Of a DNA stretch of 64,000 nucleotides, positions 8,260 to 19,700 are shown piece after piece. The DNA is taken from contig NZNV01000010.1 of NCBI GenBank assembly GCA_002695025.1, positions 186,001-250,000 on the forward strand. The letters are read 5' to 3'. The number at the start of each line of letters is the position of its first letter. Position 1 is the stretch's first letter. The notes under the pieces are model-generated. The model was not told the DNA's origin. It did not search any database and saw only the letters and a program-made list of their open reading frames with translations. The position numbers and the translations under genes were made by a program. This DNA is from Owenweeksia sp. (GTDB lineage Bacteria; Bacteroidota; Bacteroidia; Flavobacteriales; Schleiferiaceae).

Positions 8260-9685
8260 AATGAGAATTTATCCATACCTCCTGGCAGCGGGCGTAGCCC
8301 TGGCTTCTTCCGCCTGCAAAAGCCTGGAAACAGTAAGCAGGACGGCCAACACTTCCGTTCCCGACAGTTTTTCCAACTCCGGGGACACGGTGAACAGCGG
8401 GCAGTTAAAGTGGAAGGAATATTTCACAGATCCTTACCTGCAAGCCCTGATCGACACCGCCCTGAACAACAACCAGGAGCTGAATATCATGCTGCAGGAG
8501 ATCAGCATTACCCAGAATGAGATCCGCACCCGCAAAGGGGAGTACCTTCCCTTTGTAGGCTTGAAAGGTGGTGCCGGGCTGGATAAAAAGGCGCGTTATA
8601 CACCGCTGGGTGCCAGTGAGGCTACTACCGATATAGAACCGGGCCGGGCCATGCCGGAACCGGTGCCCGATTTCCTGATTGGAGCTTACGCCAGCTGGGA
8701 AGTGGATATCTGGAGTAAGTTGCACAACGCCAAAAAATCAGCGGTACTGAATTACCTGGCCACCGTTGAAGGGCGAAACTTCATGGTGACCAACCTCATT
8801 GCGGAGATCGCCAATTCGTACTATGAGTTACTGGCGCTGGACAACCAGCTGGAGATCGTAAAACAGAATATCGAGATCCAGGGGAGTGCCTTGCGCATCG
8901 TACGTCTGCAAAAACAGGCAGCGGAGGTAACGGAGCTGGCGGTACGCAAATTTGAAGCGGAAGTGCTGAGCACCCGTAGCCTGCAGTACGACATCCAGCA
9001 GCAGATCATTGAAGCGGAGAACCGCATCAATTTCCTGGTGGGTCGCTACCCGCAACCTGTAGCTCGCAGTTCACAGCCTTTCAGTGAGCTGATACCGGAC
9101 AGTATTCATACGGGGCTTCCTGCCCAGTTGCTACAAAACCGCCCGGATATCCGCCAGGCCGAAATGCAACTGGAAGCCGCTAAGCTGGATGTGAAGGTAG
9201 CTAGGGCTAATTTTTATCCTTCTCTGGACCTTTCGGCAGCCGTAGGTTTACAGGCCTTCAACCCTTCTTACCTGTTAACGACTCCGGAGTCCATGCTGTA
9301 CTCCCTGGCGGGAGACCTGACCGCTCCGCTCATCAACCGGAACGCCATAAAGGCCACTTATTACAGTGCCAACTCCAAGCAGTTACAGGCGGTATACGAA
9401 TACGAGCGCACCATCCTCCAGGCGTATACCGAAGTGGTGAACCAGCTCGCCAAGGTTGATAACCTGAAGAAGAGTTACGAACTGAAGGCCCAGCAGGTGG
9501 ATGCCCTCACCCGCTCCATCAATATTGCCAACGACTTGTTCCGTTCCGCACGGGCGGATTATATGGAGGTATTGCTCACCCAACGCGATGCCCTGGAATC
9601 CAGGTTTGAGTTGGTGGAAACCAGGATGAAGCAGATGAACGCTTTTGTGAATATGTACCAGGCGCTGGGAGGCGGCTGGAATTAA
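8249..9685 (+). CDS. Outer-membrane efflux channel lipoprotein (TolC/NodT family)
   Basis: Forms the outer-membrane exit duct of the RND system. I chose ATG 8249 (MKSRMRIYPYLLAAG), which overlaps the pump stop; ATG 8261 is an equally possible start, and the longer frame from 8159 runs inside the pump gene. The lipobox is LASSAC, Cys at about residue 22. Two OEP repeats follow, with long alpha-helical hairpins: about 60-250 (WEVDIWSKLHNAKK is a family landmark) and 270-470 (LLQNRPDIRQAEMQLEAAKLDVKVA split into its two typical parts). Length 478 is normal. A terminator follows at 9724. Confidence 0.94.
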   Translation: MKSRMRIYPYLLAAGVALASSACKSLETVSRTANTSVPDSFSNSGDTVNSGQLKWKEYFTDPYLQALIDTALNNNQELNIMLQEISITQNEIRTRKGEYLPFVGLKGGAGLDKKARYTPLGASEATTDIEPGRAMPEPVPDFLIGAYASWEVDIWSKLHNAKKSAVLNYLATVEGRNFMVTNLIAEIANSYYELLALDNQLEIVKQNIEIQGSALRIVRLQKQAAEVTELAVRKFEAEVLSTRSLQYDIQQQIIEAENRINFLVGRYPQPVARSSQPFSELIPDSIHTGLPAQLLQNRPDIRQAEMQLEAAKLDVKVARANFYPSLDLSAAVGLQAFNPSYLLTTPESMLYSLAGDLTAPLINRNAIKATYYSANSKQLQAVYEYERTILQAYTEVVNQLAKVDNLKKSYELKAQQVDALTRSINIANDLFRSARADYMEVLLTQRDALESRFELVETRMKQMNAFVNMYQALGGGWN

Positions 9686-9723
9686 AACCTGATTTAAAAG
9701 CAACAGGATAGGGTCTGTTACGG

Positions 9724-9756
9724 AAAGCCGCTCCGCTGTATGTGGGGCGGCTTTTT
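9724..9756 (+). terminator. Terminator of the RND operon
   Basis: AAAGCCGC at 9724-9731 pairs with the GCGGCTTT segment ending at 9754; a 5-T run follows. It sits 38 bp after the channel gene. Confidence 0.8.
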
Positions 9757-9793
9757 ACAATTTAACCAATCTCCCGATCAGCTTAAAGCCGCT

Positions 9794-9849
9794 AATTGAT
9801 AATGAACCGGCAAAACCTGTACAATTGATAATAGAGTTTTTTAAGTTTG
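9794..9849 (+). promoter_or_regulatory. Direct repeats and -7 element upstream of the sensor kinase
   Basis: Two identical AATTGATAAT boxes (9794-9803 and 9823-9832) lie 29 bp apart start to start, upstream of TAAGTTTG (9842-9849), an exact TAnnTTTG match to the Bacteroidota -7 consensus. No TTG is correctly spaced for -33, so the promoter call is tentative. Twin boxes of this kind could be an activator site. Confidence 0.4.
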
Positions 9850-9936
9850 GCATTCTCTAAAGTCCGATTGACCGAAGAGTAATTATCCAATAAAGAAGGG
9901 AAGGAAAGCGTTAAAAATAACCACGTTTAACCCGCT

Positions 9937-12159
9937 ATGCCAATTGAGAGAATCATACGGCCATCCCTTTTTCACCATCCTTCTAAGGTATCTTTTTCAT
10001 TCTATGGGCACACCGCACTCTTTATTCTTTGCCTTACCCTGAGTGTCTCGCTCACTCTGACCGGCCAGGATAAGCCTGCACAATTATCACCACCCTCCAT
10101 TGCTGCTTTTCAAAAATGGAAAAACCACAGATTACCAGACTCAATCCGTATAAACGCCTTGACGGACTATGCGGATGAGTATATGCGCAAGAAACCTGAT
10201 GAAGTAGCCTATATCCTAACCAATGCCGCACAAAACTTTAAGGGCATCCGAAACACAAACCTCAAGCACCACCTGTATTTTAAACTGGCTTATTTGAATA
10301 TTATCAGGGGAAATATAGAAAGCGCAACCCAGTATGCTGATAGCATGTCATTAATGTGCCAGGCCGACCCCGCTTGCAGAGCTGGCGCATTGAATATTCA
10401 CGGGATGATCTTTAGAGTTCAGGGAAATCATCAAAAAGCCTTAGAGTTTTATTTCAGAAGTGCCGCTATTTATGATAGTGTCAACCATATCGATGAACTC
10501 CTAAATGTATACTCCAACATTGGCGAAGCTAACCTGAACATGGGGGATTATGAAACCTCCTTAAAATACTTGTTACTTGCCCTTGAAAAAAACAAAAAAG
10601 CCCACCCAGAAAGCAAAGGTCTACCTATGGTTGCCAACAACATAGGTGTACTATTTGAACGACAGGAGCAATATGAAAAAGCTCTTCCCTATTACCACCT
10701 CGGTGAAGTTATCTACACCGAAATGAAAGACACTTTCAGACTGGCCGATGTTCTCAATAATATGGGAGTAATTCACAAAAACCTGGGTCAGACAGATTCA
10801 GCACTCTACTACTACCGAAAAAGCTTGAAGTATAAGTTGCTAATGAAAAACAGTGACCGGGTTTCAACCACCCTGTACAACATCTTCAATCTATACTTTA
10901 ACCTGGATGAGATAGATAGCGCAAAAGCCGCTATTCAAAAGGGGATAGCGGTACGAAAGGATGCCGAGGTTTTTGGTGCAGTAGACGCATACCTCCATTT
11001 AGGCATGGGTAAGATCCTTAACCGCGAAAAAAAATACCATGCCGCACTTGAATGGAGCCATAAAGGATTGAGCATAGCCTTAAAAAGAGAGCTAAAAAGA
11101 GTAGAAGAGGACGCCTACCTTTACCTAACGGACATCTACCGCAATGCAGGAAATACAGAAAGAGCCCTCCACTATTATGAAAAATACGTGGACCTGGCCA
11201 ACGAAAGGAAAAATGCGGAAAAAACTGCCGAGCTCCATCAAATGATCGTGGAAAATAAATTCCGGCAGGAGCGCTATGCGGACAGCCTGAATTATGCTAA
11301 TGAACGATCTATGAAAGAACTGGTCATTCTGCAGCAACAGAAAGAGATTCAATATGATAAAATGAAGTTTCGCCTGCTCATGGTTGCCAGCTTTTTTCTA
11401 TTGGTCATTGCGGGATACATATACAAGATCAATCGAGACAAAATCAGGATAAACAAGAAGTTACGACTCCTGAACACAGAGGTAAGCCAGCAAAAGGAGA
11501 CCATTGAAAAATCGTTGGCCAGGAAAGAGACCTTACTAAAAGAGATACACCACCGTGTAAAGAACAACCTCCAGGTGGTTTCCAGCCTGTTAAGTCTACA
11601 GTCCTCAAACCTCCAGGATAAATCCCTCCTATCGGTTTTTGAAGAAGGCCAGAACCGGATAGAAGCAATCGTTCTGGTACACAACAAGCTCTATGAAACT
11701 GATGATCTGGCAAACGTCAATCTCCGTGATTATATCGAGCAATTGATCGGTCACATCAAGGATACTTTTAAAACCCGTAACCACGGGATGGTGATTGTGC
11801 AGGGAGATGATGTTCTGGTGGATATGGATACGGCCGTACCGTTGGGATTAATCGTTAATGAAATTACCACCAACGCTTTTAAATATGCTTTTAATCAGGG
11901 TGGAGATAAATTTCTGGTTCACATCAAGGCCACTGCTGCCCAGGAATGTGAAATCATATTAAGGGATAACGGTCCCGGATTACCGGATCATGTGAAGCTG
12001 GAGCAATCCGAAACTCTGGGGCTAAAATTGATCCGCTTACTAAGTATTCAGTTAAAGGCAAGCCTCCAGTGTAACTGCGAGAACGGGGTCACCTACAGCC
12101 TGAAATTCAACTATCAAACCTTGGAGAATGAGCTATGGAACAAGTTAAAATACTCATAG
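9937..12159 (+). CDS. TPR-containing sensor histidine kinase (HisKA_2 / HWE-like)
   Basis: A membrane sensor that autophosphorylates and passes phosphate to the adjacent LytTR regulator. The N-terminus has a signal-like hydrophobic segment (about 25-43). Tandem TPR units span about 90-440, recognised by repeats such as ALEFYFRSAAIYD, SLKYLLLALEKN and SALYYYRKSLKY. A single TM helix lies at about 476-494, then a coiled coil. The phospho-acceptor region is EIHHRVKNNLQ with H538-H539, the HisKA_2 hallmark. N-box NEITTNAFKYAF lies near 640, and the G-box DNGPGLP near 680. The TPR region is probably periplasmic and senses a protein or peptide. The regulator gene overlaps its end by 25 bp. Confidence 0.9.
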   Translation: MPIERIIRPSLFHHPSKVSFSFYGHTALFILCLTLSVSLTLTGQDKPAQLSPPSIAAFQKWKNHRLPDSIRINALTDYADEYMRKKPDEVAYILTNAAQNFKGIRNTNLKHHLYFKLAYLNIIRGNIESATQYADSMSLMCQADPACRAGALNIHGMIFRVQGNHQKALEFYFRSAAIYDSVNHIDELLNVYSNIGEANLNMGDYETSLKYLLLALEKNKKAHPESKGLPMVANNIGVLFERQEQYEKALPYYHLGEVIYTEMKDTFRLADVLNNMGVIHKNLGQTDSALYYYRKSLKYKLLMKNSDRVSTTLYNIFNLYFNLDEIDSAKAAIQKGIAVRKDAEVFGAVDAYLHLGMGKILNREKKYHAALEWSHKGLSIALKRELKRVEEDAYLYLTDIYRNAGNTERALHYYEKYVDLANERKNAEKTAELHQMIVENKFRQERYADSLNYANERSMKELVILQQQKEIQYDKMKFRLLMVASFFLLVIAGYIYKINRDKIRINKKLRLLNTEVSQQKETIEKSLARKETLLKEIHHRVKNNLQVVSSLLSLQSSNLQDKSLLSVFEEGQNRIEAIVLVHNKLYETDDLANVNLRDYIEQLIGHIKDTFKTRNHGMVIVQGDDVLVDMDTAVPLGLIVNEITTNAFKYAFNQGGDKFLVHIKATAAQECEIILRDNGPGLPDHVKLEQSETLGLKLIRLLSIQLKASLQCNCENGVTYSLKFNYQTLENELWNKLKYS

Positions 12160-12848
12160 TAGAAGATGAAGTAATAATAGCGGAAGATCTGAAAAATAAG
12201 CTTCAGGAGATTGGATATGAAGTATGTGGCATGGCCTATAGTTACCAGGAAGCCACTGAACAGTTAAAAAAAGTCACTCCAAATTTAGTATTGATCGATG
12301 TCCAGCTTTCGGAATTAAAGGACGGCATAGACCTCGCAGAGTTGATACGGAAAGAATACAACCTCCCTTTTTTATTTGTTACCTCCAATGCGGATAGCCA
12401 CACCATTGAAAGAGCCAAAAGCACCCAGCCCAGCGGTTACGTGGTTAAGCCTTTTCAAAAAAGAGCCCTTTACGCTGCCATTGAAATAGCCCTGAACAAG
12501 CAATTAAAGCCTACCGTAAACTCCAACCCACAAAGTAGCAACAGTCCCCTTTTCATTAAGGAGTCCCATCAATACACCCAGGTTAAAAAACAGGAGATTC
12601 AATGGCTGAAGGCGGAAGGCAACTATACCCATATCCAGACGGAGAATGGTAAACACCTGGTACGGGGAAAACTAAGGGAAATATTGGATCAATTATCCCC
12701 CAACTTTATACGCATCCATAAATCGTATGCTGTGAATATAAACTCCATAAGTGTCGTTCAGCACAGTTGCGTATCTGTGGGCGATAAACAGATTCCCGTT
12801 GGGGATATGTATCGCAAAACTTTATTGGAAAAGATCACATTCCTGTAG
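12135..12848 (+). CDS. LytTR-family response regulator
   Basis: A DNA-binding transcription factor controlled by phosphorylation. The receiver domain spans residues 1-120, with acidic pocket E10-D11 and phospho-acceptor D55 (VLIDVQLSE), switch Thr/Ser near 82 (FVTSNAD) and K104 region (YVVKPF). The C-terminal LytTR domain is at about 135-237 (IQWLKAEGNYTHI, FIRIHKSYAVNI). Start ATG 12135 lies within the kinase gene, a coupled pair. LytTR proteins usually bind paired direct repeats. No target can be assigned, although the next genes on the same strand are the HEMTH protein and the Tc toxin genes. Confidence 0.93.
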   Translation: MEQVKILIVEDEVIIAEDLKNKLQEIGYEVCGMAYSYQEATEQLKKVTPNLVLIDVQLSELKDGIDLAELIRKEYNLPFLFVTSNADSHTIERAKSTQPSGYVVKPFQKRALYAAIEIALNKQLKPTVNSNPQSSNSPLFIKESHQYTQVKKQEIQWLKAEGNYTHIQTENGKHLVRGKLREILDQLSPNFIRIHKSYAVNINSISVVQHSCVSVGDKQIPVGDMYRKTLLEKITFL

Positions 12849-13072
12849 ACCTTCCTAATCTTCATACCACCCCGTAGGGTATTCATACCCAAAGTGACCC
12901 GTCACGTACCATTTTTTTGGTAAAGCAGCCGGCTATGCTTCCATTTGTGTAGTAACGATCTCCCAGAATCTTCATTTCCGGTAATCATCCGTTCGTAACT
13001 CAAGGGTGCTAATGTATTTCTACCAGCTATAATGAGAGAGATTGTTACCGAAAACATTTAAATCTACTCATC
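12849..13072. promoter_or_regulatory. Intergenic region with two adjacent inverted repeats before the HEMTH/Tc cluster
   Basis: GGGTAT-TC-ATACCC (12877-12890) is immediately followed by GTGAC-CC-GTCAC (12894-12905), then TACC-A-T7-GGTA (12907-12922). No open frame is convincing. The dyads could terminate the regulator transcript or act as an operator for the following genes. There is no exact TAnnTTTG motif before 13073. Confidence 0.4.
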
Positions 13073-13711
13073 ATGAAAAAGCCTTTGTTGTTCACCATTA
13101 TTCTATTCCTGGTTGTTGCGCTGATCATTGCCGCACTGATGCGGAAAGCAGGTGCCGGGGACGTTGAAATTTCCTGTGCGCTGAACCGTATAAAGTACGA
13201 TTGGGGAATTATCGCTAACCCCCCGAAGTGCCTCGTAGGAACCAACATGGTCTTTGTGAATTGTGAAGACGATGCCTATCCTGAGTCCGGTAATTTTAAC
13301 GATTCCAAAGAAAGGATCATCCGGAGATTTCACCTGCCGCTTATCTATGAAAGACTCGTTAACAACTGCCTAAGTGACCTCAATGTTGGTCCTCCCGGTG
13401 ATGTACGGGAAATTGATTTAAAGATCCGCATGCTGGAATTACTTACCGTTAGGAATTGCACCATTAACTGTATCAGCGATTTTTTCTGGTGCAACGATAC
13501 CAATGTGAGGGGCCATGTAGATCATAACGATGCTGATCAAGAAAGAGCCGGCATTTATCTCTGCGATGAGAACATCCGTAATTACGATGGCGTAAGCACC
13601 CTCATTACTCATGAAATGACCCATGTAGCCCTTGGGCAATTGGCAGGTAACCGGGTTGGCCTACAGGAAGGGTATCCTGATAATGTAGCGGCAAACTGCG
13701 GAAGAAGGTAA
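13073..13711 (+). CDS. Membrane-anchored or secreted protein with HEMTH zincin motif, first gene of the Tc cluster
   Basis: A 212-residue protein with an N-terminal hydrophobic helix (about residues 5-23, LLFTIILFLVVALIIAALM) that serves as anchor or signal. HEMTH (H180, E181, H184) is a zincin-type zinc site close to the C-terminus, followed by GYPDNVAANC, where an Asp could be the third ligand as in aspzincins; this assignment is tentative. Eight cysteines fit an extracytoplasmic disulfide-rich protein. I do not recognise the family by name. It ends 33 bp before the TcB-TcC gene on the same strand, so co-transcription is likely and a role in toxin maturation or release is conceivable but unproven. 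Confidence 0.65.
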   Translation: MKKPLLFTIILFLVVALIIAALMRKAGAGDVEISCALNRIKYDWGIIANPPKCLVGTNMVFVNCEDDAYPESGNFNDSKERIIRRFHLPLIYERLVNNCLSDLNVGPPGDVREIDLKIRMLELLTVRNCTINCISDFFWCNDTNVRGHVDHNDADQERAGIYLCDENIRNYDGVSTLITHEMTHVALGQLAGNRVGLQEGYPDNVAANCGRR

Positions 13712-13744
13712 CATCAGGTTTTAGAACCTAAAAACAGTAATGTC

Positions 13745-16700
13745 ATGAATAACGCTCCAATCAAAGACCAGAAATCCCTTCTTCCTGCCCTTGAATTGCC
13801 CAAAGGCGGAGGAGCCATCAATAGCATTGGGGAAAAGTTTTCCGTAAACACCCTTACCGGAACCGGAACCGCTTCCATCCCGGTCCCTCTCTCCCCGGGC
13901 CGGAATAATTTTAGCCCGGCTTTACAACTCCAATACGATAGTGGCAACGGAAACTCACCCTTTGGTTTAGGCTGGAACCTGACCGTACCCTCCATAAGCC
14001 GGAAAACCGCCAGGGGTTTACCACAATATCAGGATACGGAAGACGCTGACACTTTTGTACTTTCCGGTGCAGAAGACCTGGTGCCCTTTCTGGACGACTC
14101 CAGCCATTGGGAGCCCAAGACCGACCAAAATGGCCCCTATATCGTTCATCACTACCGCCCCCGCACCGAGGGAAGTTTTAGTAAAATAGAAAAATGGGTG
14201 CACCGTGAAAACCCGGCTGAAGTATTCTGGAAAACCACCTCCCCGGAAAATATAAGCAGCTATTACGGGAAAACTGAGGCCAGCCGGGTATCTGACCCTG
14301 ACCATCCCTCACGGGTCTTTCAATGGTTGCTCTGTGAAAGTCGTGATAACCGTGGTAATACAATCCACTATCAGTACCAGCAGGAAGACCAGGAGAATAT
14401 CGATTCCGCTCAAAGCTCAGAATACCACCGCACCGAAAAAGGCAAGGCTTTTAACCAGAAATACCTGAAGCGGGTGTGTTATGGCAACCGCCAACCCAAT
14501 GAGGCGGACAACTGGCACTTTCAACTGGTGCTGGATTACGGAGATCACCATCCCGAAGACCCTGCGCTGGAAGCAGACCGTTCCTGGAGCTGCCGGCAGG
14601 ATCCGTTTTCATCCTATCGCTCCGGCTTTGAGATCCGGACCTACCGCTTGTGCAAACGCCTTCTGCTTTTCCATCAGTTTGATGAATTAAATAACGGGAA
14701 CCCTACCCTGGTACGCTCCACCACCCTAACCTATGATGAAAACCCCATAGCCACTACCCTGACGGAAGCCTGGCAAACCGGTTACATCCGTGAAGGGGAA
14801 AACCAGAGTGAAAAAAGCACACCTCCTGTCCGGTTCGGGTACACCGCTCCCATTGTTGGACAGCAGGTTCAAAGCTTACCAAAGGAAAGTCTTGCCCAGT
14901 TACCCCAGGGATTGGGAGGCCCTTATCAGTTTGTTGACCTGGAAGGGGATGCCTTATCCGGTATTTTAACCAAACAGGGAGGCGGCTGGTATTACAAAAC
15001 CAACGAGGGAGAAGGCATTTTCAGCAATGCCCGCTCACTACCTCTTCAACCGTCTTTAGGCAATCGCAGTCTACCGCAGATTCAGGACCTGGATGGAGAT
15101 GGGCGCAAAGAACTGGTGGTTCTGGAAGAGCAGGTATCCGGTTTCTATAACTATAGAGACCTTCAATGGGAGCCTTTTACGCCTTTTGAAACTATGCCCA
15201 ATATCAATTGGCAGGACCCAAACCTGAAACTGATTGACCTCAACGGAGATGGCTATGCCGACATCCTCATTACCGAGGACAATCTACTCCGATGGTTTCC
15301 CTCCAAAGCCAAAAAGGGTTACAAAAACAGCCGCACTGTTCAAAAGGCACTGGAGGAGCAGGACGGTCCGGCTTTGGTGTTTGCGGATGCCAATCAATCC
15401 ATCTACCTGGCAGACATGAGTGGTGATGGACTCACGGATATTGTGAGAGTCAGGAACCAGGATATAGCCTACTGGCCTAATTTGGGCTATGGTCGTTTTG
15501 GGGCCAAAGTTTCCATGGGTCACGCCCCCTGTTTGGACCATCCGGATCAGTTTAACCAACAAAATATTCGCCTGGCTGATATTGACGGTACCGGCACTAC
15601 AGACCTGCTGTATTTTGGTAGTGAGGGCGCCTGTTTCTGGATCAACCAGGCGGGCAACAGTTGGAGTGAACCCCATACTCTTGATCAGTTCCCTGCAACC
15701 AATCAGTTGACCAACGTACAATTAGCAGACCTATTGGGGAACGGAACCCCTTGCCTGGTATGGTCGTCCTTATTGCCAGCCGATGCCGGGAACCCGATAA
15801 AGTACATCGACCTGATGGAAGCCTCGGCCGAAAAGCCGTTGGGAAAACCCTACCTGCTAAACACTATTGATAATGGCATGGGAAAGGCAGACCTGCTTCA
15901 TTATGCACCTTCCACCAAACATTACCTGGCCGACAAGAAGGCCGGAACGCCCTGGGTAACCAAACTCCACTTTCCGGTGTATGTGGTGGAAAAGGTGGAA
16001 ACCATAGATCAGATATCCGGCTCACGCCTGAGTGTAACTTACCAATATCATCATGGTTATTTTGATCCTTATGAACGGGAGTTCAGAGGCTTTGGCAGGG
16101 TAGATCAAATAGACACGGAAAGCTTTGAAGAGTTTGAAAGGAATAACCCTGACGAAGAACAGCAAACCCATTTTTCTCCGCCCATACTCACTAAAACCTG
16201 GTTCCACACCGGGGCCTATGTGGAAGAGAAAAGGATAGATGAACACTTCCGCCAGGAATATTTTACCGATGAAGCTCCATTGTCTGATAATCGGATGGAG
16301 CTATATGATGAAACAGACTTTGACACCCGCAGAGAGGCCCACCGGGCTATGCGCGGGCAGATGCTCCGGCAGGAGGTCTATGCACTTGACGCTCAGGAAA
16401 ATAAAAGCACCAACCCCTATACCGTTACTTCAAATGTATTTACGGTGCGACAGATCCAGCCACGACAAAAGGATCAGGCGGGTGTATATCTGCCGATCCC
16501 CAACGAAAGTATTGCGTTCCATTACGAGCGGAACCCTGAGGACCCCCGGGTAAGTCACTCTATTACCCTGGAAACGGATCGCTATGGTAGCCCCGTGTGG
16601 ACTGCACAGGTAGTTTACCCGCGAAAAATCAACAATCGGGATCATATTGAAGCTGAACAGCTGCTGCTGCATATTGTGATGAGCGAAAGTGAGATGTTGC

Positions 16701-19700
16701 ACATGGATGAAGCGGCTGATCATTACCTGTTGGGCATTCCCCTGAGCAGCAAAAGTTTTGAATGCACCGGCATAACCCCACTCAAAAACTATTTTACCCG
16801 GGAAGAATTGAGGCAAAAGCTGGCAGAAGTCCACGAAATCCCTTTCCACAGTGAAGCGGACGGCAGCCCGCAAAAACGGCTTCTGAGCTGGAACCGGAAC
16901 TACTATTGGCAAACCGACCTGTCGGCTGCCCTTCCCTTGGGTGAAGCTGCCTGGCCCCTCCTGCCACACCATGCGGAAGCCGCGGTTTTTACGCCCGAAT
17001 TGCTGCAAAGCGTGTACGGGGAGCGAATGGAGGATGAAACCATCACCAGCAGAGGAGGCTATCACTTACGGGATGGCTACTGGTGGAACCCTGGTGTGGT
17101 AGCCCATTACCAGTACCATGATATAGTGGGGGAAGGAGACCTCCGCGAACGGGAGAACCCTTTCCTCTTAGTAGTGGAAACGCAAGAACCCTTTGAGGTT
17201 GATCCAAACCTGAGAGACCGGGTATTTTACGATCGCTACCAGCTCTTTCCCATTGAAGCGGAGAATAAAGAAGGCTTAAGCAGCCAGGCCGTGATCGATT
17301 ACCGTACCCTGAGCATTCAGCGGCTTACGGATGTCAATGAAAACGTAAGCGAAGCCCTCACCGATGCCATGGGCATGGTAGTGGCAGCCACCACTTATGG
17401 CACCGAAGAGGATGAGGACGGAAATGTATTTACCAATGGTGACTTGCCCATTGCGGACTATCGGCCTACAGTGCTCTCCGGCATACCAGAGGTAGTAGAT
17501 AACCCTCATCGGTTCTTACAGGGGGCCAGTACCTTTTTCTACTATGACCTGCACGCCTGGAAGGACCGCAAGGAACCTACCCAGTCCATTTCCCTGACGC
17601 GTGAAACCCATGCCAGGGAACTGCCGGAAGGCTCTGAAACGGAAATTCAGATCGCCTTGAGCTACTCGGATGGCTTTGGCCGGGAACTGCAGAAAAAGAT
17701 AAAGGTGGAAGCCGGACTTGCCTACCTCAGCGATGAAGCGGGCAGCCTGGTAACCGATGCTGAGGGTAAAGTAGTTCAGGAAGAAGTGGAAGACCGCTGG
17801 CTTTCCTCCGGCCGTACCATTTACAACAACAAGCAGAAGCCGATCAAACAATACGAACCTTTTTACAGCAATACCCACCGTTACCTATCGGAAGAAAGTG
17901 CCATGCGAATTGGCATCAGCCCGCTTATTCATTACGATCCTTTAATGCGGGTAATAAAAACGGTCACCCCGGCAGGCTTTGTATCCAGGGTTGAATTTAC
18001 ACCCTGGGAACAGCGGTCTTATGATCTCAATGATGCTCTCTTTGATTCCAGCCTGCATGAGTCCGTAAGCAACAACCTCCCTCTTTCCGAGGTAGAACGC
18101 ATGAGCTACGATCAGGCCTTACCCCATGCGAACACGCCACAGATAAGCATATTAGACTCCCTGGGCCGGGCCTTTAAAACCATGGCAACGGACGGGAGAG
18201 GTGAGACTTTTACCACTACCACCGGTTTAAACATTAGCGGGCAGCCTCTCACCCAAACCGATCCCCGGCAATACGACCTTAACAACACACCCGAACGAGC
18301 CAACCAAGCCATTCACAATTTTACCTATGTGTATGATATGTCGGGAACGCCCCTGTATACCCGTAGTATCGATGCCGGAGAAAACAGGGTTTTCATCAAT
18401 GTATCCGGCCAGCCGGTGTACACCTGGACCGCCCGGGGTTATAAAAACACGGTGGTCTATGATGCACTGAACCGCCCTACTGAACATTGGGTGGAAGGCG
18501 AAGGCCTGAACGGGCCTCAGCTGATTGAACGATCTGTGTATGCGGCTCCCGATAGTTTACCTTCCCAAAACCTGCGCGGACATCTGTTGACGCATTATGA
18601 CCAGAGCGGCAAGAAAACCATACTGCGGGTAGGCTTTAAGGGAGAAGTAACTGCTTCTGCCCAACAATTCATATCCATCTTTGATCCGGCACAAGCGGAT
18701 GCGCTGCGCGATGACCTGGGCGAAATGTGGAATTGGGACCTCCACAACGATGACGCGCTGGAAGAAGAAGTTTTTCAAAACTCCGCCAAGTCCAACGCCC
18801 TGGGTCAGCTGATCCATACCGTGGAGGCAGATGGCTCTGTGCACCGGCCCCGCTTCAACCATTCCGGGCAACTGAAAGGGATGGCCGTTAAGCTGAATGG
18901 AGCGGCTGACTTTGAAGATTTTGTCAAGAACATACGCTACAATGAAAAAGGGCAGCGCGCCAGTATACTCTACGGTAATGACGTAACCACCACCTACACC
19001 TACGAGCCTGAAACCTACCGTTTAAAGACTTTGCAAAGCCACAGGAATCAGGCCCCTAAACCCTTGCAGGACCTCAGCTTCATCTATGACCCGGTAGGGA
19101 ATATCATCCGGATAAGCGATGCTGCACAGCAAACCATCTACTTCAACAACCAGGTGGTGGAAGCCGTAAACGCCTATACCTACGATGCCTTTTATCAGCT
19201 GCGGTCAGCCACAGGCCGGGAACACATAGGTCAGAATGGGCAAACCTCCGCCATGGACCAGGTAAACGGAATAAAAGTACTGCCGCATAAAGGCGATGGA
19301 GGTGCCATGCGAAGCTATACCCGGACATACGATTATGACAAAGCCGGTAACATGCTTACTTCCGTTCATCAACTGATCGGTGAAGCGGGCTATACCCGTC
19401 ATTTTGAATACGACACCACCAGCAACCGCCTGCTCCGTTCCGGCATTGGACAGGAAGTGAACTGGCAAAACTTCCGCTATGATGCAGCCGGCAATATTCA
19501 GGATATGGCGCACCTGGATGCTATGCACTGGAGCCCGAATAATGAACTGCAACAGATCCACAATGCGGACCTGAGTGCCTTTTATGAATACGATAGCAGC
19601 GGTGAGCGAAGCCGCAAGATCGTAAAGAAGGGCAACCGTAAGGTAGAAGTACGCTATTACCTCGGGGCCACCGAAGTATACCGTGAATACAACAACGGTA

